Assembly: GCA_054601695.1 (NCBI GenBank)
Contig: BAAHQB010000468.1
Coordinates: 1-64,000, forward strand
Reading direction: 5' to 3'
Source of the DNA: Amorphochlora amoebiformis
Lineage: Eukaryota; Cercozoa; Chlorarachniophyceae
Length of the DNA: 64,000 bases
In this document: in pieces, positions 51,011 through 64,000 of the stretch
Position numbering within the stretch: position 1 is the stretch's first letter
How the letters are laid out: each line of letters starts with the position of its first letter
Program-made: the position numbers and the translations under genes
The notes under the pieces: model-generated
The model's input: only the letters and a program-made list of their open reading frames with translations
The model's database searches: none
Told to the model about the DNA's origin: nothing

Positions 51011-51976
51011 CTGTCAAGACATATCCCACGTTGTGTTGAGTGTCAAGACATATCCCACGTCGTGTAGACTCTCAAGACATACCCCACGTTGTGTTGACTG
51101 CCAGGACATATCCCCACGGCATGTTGAGTGTCAAGACATATCCCACGTCGTGTTGACTGTCAAGACATATCCCCACGTCGTGTTGAGTGTCAAGACATAT
51201 CCCACGTCGTGTTGAGTGTCAAGGCATATCACACGTCGTGTTGACTGCCAGGACATATCCCCACGTCGTGTTGAGTGTCAAGACATATCCCATGTCGTGT
51301 TGACTATCAAGACATATCCCATGTCGTGTTGACTGTCAAGACATATCCCCACGTCGTGTTGAGTGTCAAGACATATCCCACGTTGTGTTGAGTGTCAAGA
51401 CATATCCCACGTCGTGTAGACTCTCAAGACATACCCCACGTTGTGTTGACTGCCAGGACATATCCCCACGGCATGTTGAGTGTCAAGACATATCCCACGT
51501 CGTGTTGACTGTCAAGACATATCCCCACGTCGTGTTGAGTGTCAAGACATATCCCACGTCGTGTTGAGTGTCAAGGCATATCACACGTCGTGTTGACTGC
51601 CAGGACATATCCCCACGTCGTGTTGAGTGTCAAGACATATCCCATGTCGTGTTGACTATCAAGACATATCCCATGTCGTGTTGACTGTCAAGACATATCC
51701 CCACGTCGTGTTGAGTGTCAAGACATATCCCACGTCGTGTTGAGTGTCAAGACATATCCCACGTCGTGTTGATTGTCAGGACATATCCCACGTCGTGTTG
51801 ACTGCCAGGACATATCCCCACGTCGTGTTGAGTGTCAAGATATATCCCACGTCGTGTTGACTATCAAGACATATCCCCACGTGTTTTTTATCAAGGCATA
51901 TCACACGTCGTGTTGAGTGTCAAGAGATTTCCCACGTCGTGTTGACTGTCAAGACATATCCCACGTCGTGTTGACT
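51008..51976. repeat. 29-30-bp minisatellite with a 352-bp higher-order repeat
   Basis: About 33 units of tgtcaagacatatcccacgt then cgtgttgag. Two 352-bp blocks (about 51028-51379 and 51380-51731) are identical base for base, including rare variants such as cgtgtagactctcaag and cggcatg, so a 12-unit block was duplicated very recently. Open frames across it are by-products. Confidence 0.95.
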
Positions 51977-52012
<36 letters not shown>

Positions 52013-52018
52013 CATGTT

Positions 52019-52056
<38 letters not shown>

Positions 52057-52074
52057 TATATTATACATATATAT

Positions 52075-52122
<48 letters not shown>

Positions 52123-52211
52123 TTGTAAATGGTGTAGACACACTTGTATGTATTTGCACCAGGCATCTCGATCATGATATGTTTTTTAATATATGTGTGT
52201 ATGTATATATG

Positions 52212-52258
<47 letters not shown>

Positions 52259-52364
52259 GTATATACATATATATATATATATATATGCATATATGTATGT
52301 GTGTATGTGTCTAGTGTGTTGACAAAATATTTACAATCAGGCTGCAGCTGGTTTGTTAGAGAAC

Positions 52365-53065
52365 AAGGCCACTAGTAGCTTAGCTTCTAGAGCCTAGTCT
52401 ATTACGCTACATTTCAACTTCATACATTGTATCGTCACAACCTTTACCGCCATATATGTGCATAGGTTTAATCTAGTTAATAATAAATCTGGTCATTCCG
52501 AGCATGCTCATGAGATTATGTTTAATTCATGTATCAATTGTTCTCTACGAATTAACTAAGTCAAAGATTGGAATAATACTAGTACTAGTAGTAACATGAT
52601 ATATGAGAATGGCATTGGCCTAGTCCGATATAGCTGGACTCAAAGATACCGTGACTCTTAGCTCCAGTAGCTCTAGTCTAGTCTAGTATAGCTAGTGGCT
52701 ACCGAGTAAGCTCCAGTAGCTCTAGTATAGCTAGTAGCTACCGAGTTAGCTCCAGTAGCTCTATAGCGAGTAGCTACCGAGTCAATTATGAACGGTAAGT
52801 CGGTAACTCTTGATGCTCTCTCCAGTTGTATAGACGAAGTTCCAATCTAATGCTGAGAATACACGTGTAGTAATATTCATCATACCGTACCAGAAAATCT
52901 AGATGATAATCTAGACTTATGATATCTGCGCATTCGCTAGAACATCACCATGTACCAGACCCTTGGAGAAGGTGTGTAAGGCCCCTGCCAACCGATTAAA
53001 TGTCTTTCAGCGGCATATGACTGTTAACTATATCGAAATTTGGCAATCGTAATTTCTTAGAAACC
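52365..53065. other. CTAG-rich block with a 45-bp array
   Basis: No confident exon. 52655-52785 holds three units of gctccagtagctctagtata and gctagtagctaccgagt. Composition resembles 4437-5215. Confidence 0.5.
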
Positions 53066-53205
53066 CAGAAGCGCCGATCAGTCATGCGTGACGTCGGCTA
53101 CGGCTTGACCCTCGGTGCGTGCATATGTAGGCGTACGTATCCAGATGGAATATTCATATGCATCACTCTTGTCCCTACGCGGTAGGGTAGTATATATATG
53201 CATAT

Positions 53206-53281
<76 letters not shown>

Positions 53282-53300
53282 AGTACTGTGTACATATGTG

Positions 53301-53351
<51 letters not shown>

Positions 53352-53399
53352 ATATATATCAAGAGAATCCAGAGCATACGTACGACGCCAGATACGCCC

Positions 53400-53810
53400 A
53401 GCGTGTCAATAAATACTGAGTCCGTAATCTACTTGCCGTGACAAGAAAATCCTAGACCTCATATGCTCATGATATGTGCGTACTAGTAGTCTAGTACATG
53501 GCATATTTGTATGTACTACAGAACTACTATGTATACGTACGTATATGTAATGGTCGCATATGCAGGATGATACGCACACTATGTCTAGTATGTATACGTA
53601 CGTACGTATATGTAATAGTCGTATATGCGGGATGATACGCATCTCATGTATACAAGTACGTAGATTTTCAGACTTATACAAATATTATCAGATTTCATGC
53701 ACATACACTAGATATAGTAGATACATGAGTACGTCATAGTAGATGATCATGAATATAATCTAGTGAATATTGTCTAGATTGTATTGAGTTTTTATATGTA
53801 CATACATACA

Positions 53811-53863
<53 letters not shown>

Positions 53864-54450
53864 GTATATATAATGTGCACATGAAATAGACTGTTAGGTA
53901 GTATCTACTAGATCTAGATATCTAGGATATATCTTGTGTAGAAGGTAGGTGTATTATCTGGATTCTCTAGATTCTAGAGATTATTAAAATGTGTTGATCT
54001 GATGTGTATATATATATTGATGAGTAGATCCAGATTATTATATACGAGTACATCATGTATTTATAAACATATGTGTATGATGATGAAATGGTTTGTGTGT
54101 ATATAGATCTAGTCTAATCAGTCCAATAAATTTACGTTTTGCATGCGCGCTTGATGTGGTACATTTTGTCTCTAGTGTCTAGTCTAGCTGTAAACTGGAA
54201 CCGTCAGTTGTTGAGAAAGTATTATATCAACTTGATACTATATCTATCTAAAAGGGTATATATGTATTAGCTAGTATATATAGTTAGTCTAGTTAGTGTG
54301 TAAGTAGATGGGCAGTGTGGCGAGATCCGGTAGGCAGTCTCTGTAGAGGTTGGCATGAGCAGATATGATGTGTTATCTAGATGATCTGGGTACTAGAGTA
54401 GAGGTAGGTCGGATGATCCTAGATGAGAGCTAGCTGGATGACCATGGCAA
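53400..54450. other. CTAG-rich spacer 3' of the AKR7 gene
   Basis: No confident exon. 53515-53650 has two copies of a 70-bp unit (tatgtatacgtacgtatatg then ggatgatacgca). 53690-54450 is rich in ctaga and tctag. Confidence 0.45.
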
Positions 54451-54552
54451 CAAGTCTCCACACTGTCCCCGAGGTCCCGGTCTCGATCGTGTGTGTCTGG
54501 TAGCATGCTTCGTATACCACACACACACGTGTAGTGGCATCTATGTGACGTC

Positions 54553-63015
<8,463 letters not shown>

Positions 63016-63190
63016 CTTTTATTGTGATATATATATATATATAATATATTATATATATGTATATATATGTATATAAATAAATAAATAAATAATATATATA
63101 TATATGTATACATATATATATATATATGTTATATATATACACATATATATACTCATATATATAGAAATATATATAACATAAATAATATAC

Positions 63191-63228
<38 letters not shown>

Positions 63229-63468
63229 GTGCGTATATACATGCACATATATATTCTACATATCAAATCTAGGATTTATACAAATATTATATAAAAATAT
63301 ATATATATATACATATGTATATATATATATACATATATATACACATAGATATATATATACATACATATACACATACATACATACTATATAATATATATAC
63401 ATATATATATATATATTTATACATATATATATATATATATATAATATATATATATATATGTATATATA

Positions 63469-63520
<52 letters not shown>

Positions 63521-63547
63521 TCTACTCATCAAATCCGTGTATTACAC

Positions 63548-63623
<76 letters not shown>

Positions 63624-63671
63624 CATATATAACATATATATATATGATATATATATGTACGTATACACATA

Positions 63672-63710
<39 letters not shown>

Positions 63711-63773
63711 CAGATATATACATTGTAATATTATATACATATATGTATTTACATATACAAAGCACATACATAT

Positions 63774-63823
<50 letters not shown>

Positions 63824-63872
63824 GTAATATATGTCTGTATTTGGATATACACATATGTATATATATATATAT

Positions 63873-63912
<40 letters not shown>

Positions 63913-64000
63913 CAGATATATGCATTATAATATTATATACATATATGTATTTACATATACAAAGCACATAAATATGTTATATATATATATATATATATAT
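63016..64000. other. (TA)n-rich sequence with no exon seen
   Basis: Mixed (TA)n, (TATACA)n and two nearly identical 100-bp islands at 63705-63780 and 63905-63975 (atatcagatata and gtatttacatatacaaagca). The missing AKR7 5' exons are probably to the right. Confidence 0.6.

Noticed and set aside
51008-51976. CRISPR-like regular 29-30-bp repeat
   Set aside because: No spacers: units are head to tail, in a eukaryotic intron-rich context.

Overview
This is a window of nuclear DNA from a eukaryote with very unusual composition. Pure and impure (TA)n tracts, often hundreds of bases long, fill the introns and intergenic DNA. Between them lie islands of ordinary sequence that hold very short exons (about 27 to 250 bp) with GT-AG borders. 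Almost every long ORF here is a Tyr-Ile translation of (TA)n and is not a gene. The lineage cannot be fixed. A pentatricopeptide-repeat (PPR) protein fits a photosynthetic or other PPR-rich protist or alga, and TGA ends the two best genes, so the standard code is the working assumption. All gene models were built by eye from splice sites, phase continuity and, in three cases, homology or a paralogue.

Layout. 1-4325 (copy A) and 16283-22265 (copy B) are two copies of one minus-strand gene for an unidentified membrane protein. B keeps an open frame through its 3' exons. A lacks the first exons, carries an in-frame TGA and is called a pseudogene. 4437-5215, 52365-53065 and 53690-54450 are low-gene blocks rich in the word CTAG. 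5600-15775 holds scattered candidate exons on both strands. 23245-29971 is a plus-strand gene with an acidic Gly-Ser-rich stretch and a small SH3-like segment. 30441-30527 is a minus-strand exon. 33569-37731 is a plus-strand gene of unknown function. 40505-47724 is a 13-exon plus-strand PPR gene. 48779-50407 has two further plus-strand exons. 54553-63015 is the best identified gene: eleven minus-strand exons of an AKR7-type aldo-keto reductase, whose 5' end is not found here and probably lies beyond the right edge.

The most unusual feature is the minisatellites. The window has about thirty tandem arrays with different units. Many are not random intron sequence: their unit spans a splice junction of the adjacent exon. 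Either the 3' splice site plus the first bases of the exon is copied many times upstream, or the exon end plus the 5' splice site is copied many times downstream. The real exon sits at the edge of its own array. This occurs in the AKR7, PPR and membrane-protein genes and in at least seven other exon candidates. Copy B keeps a single unit where copy A has a six-unit array, so the growth is recent and directional.

No rRNA, intact tRNA, CRISPR array or recognisable transposase or reverse transcriptase was seen.
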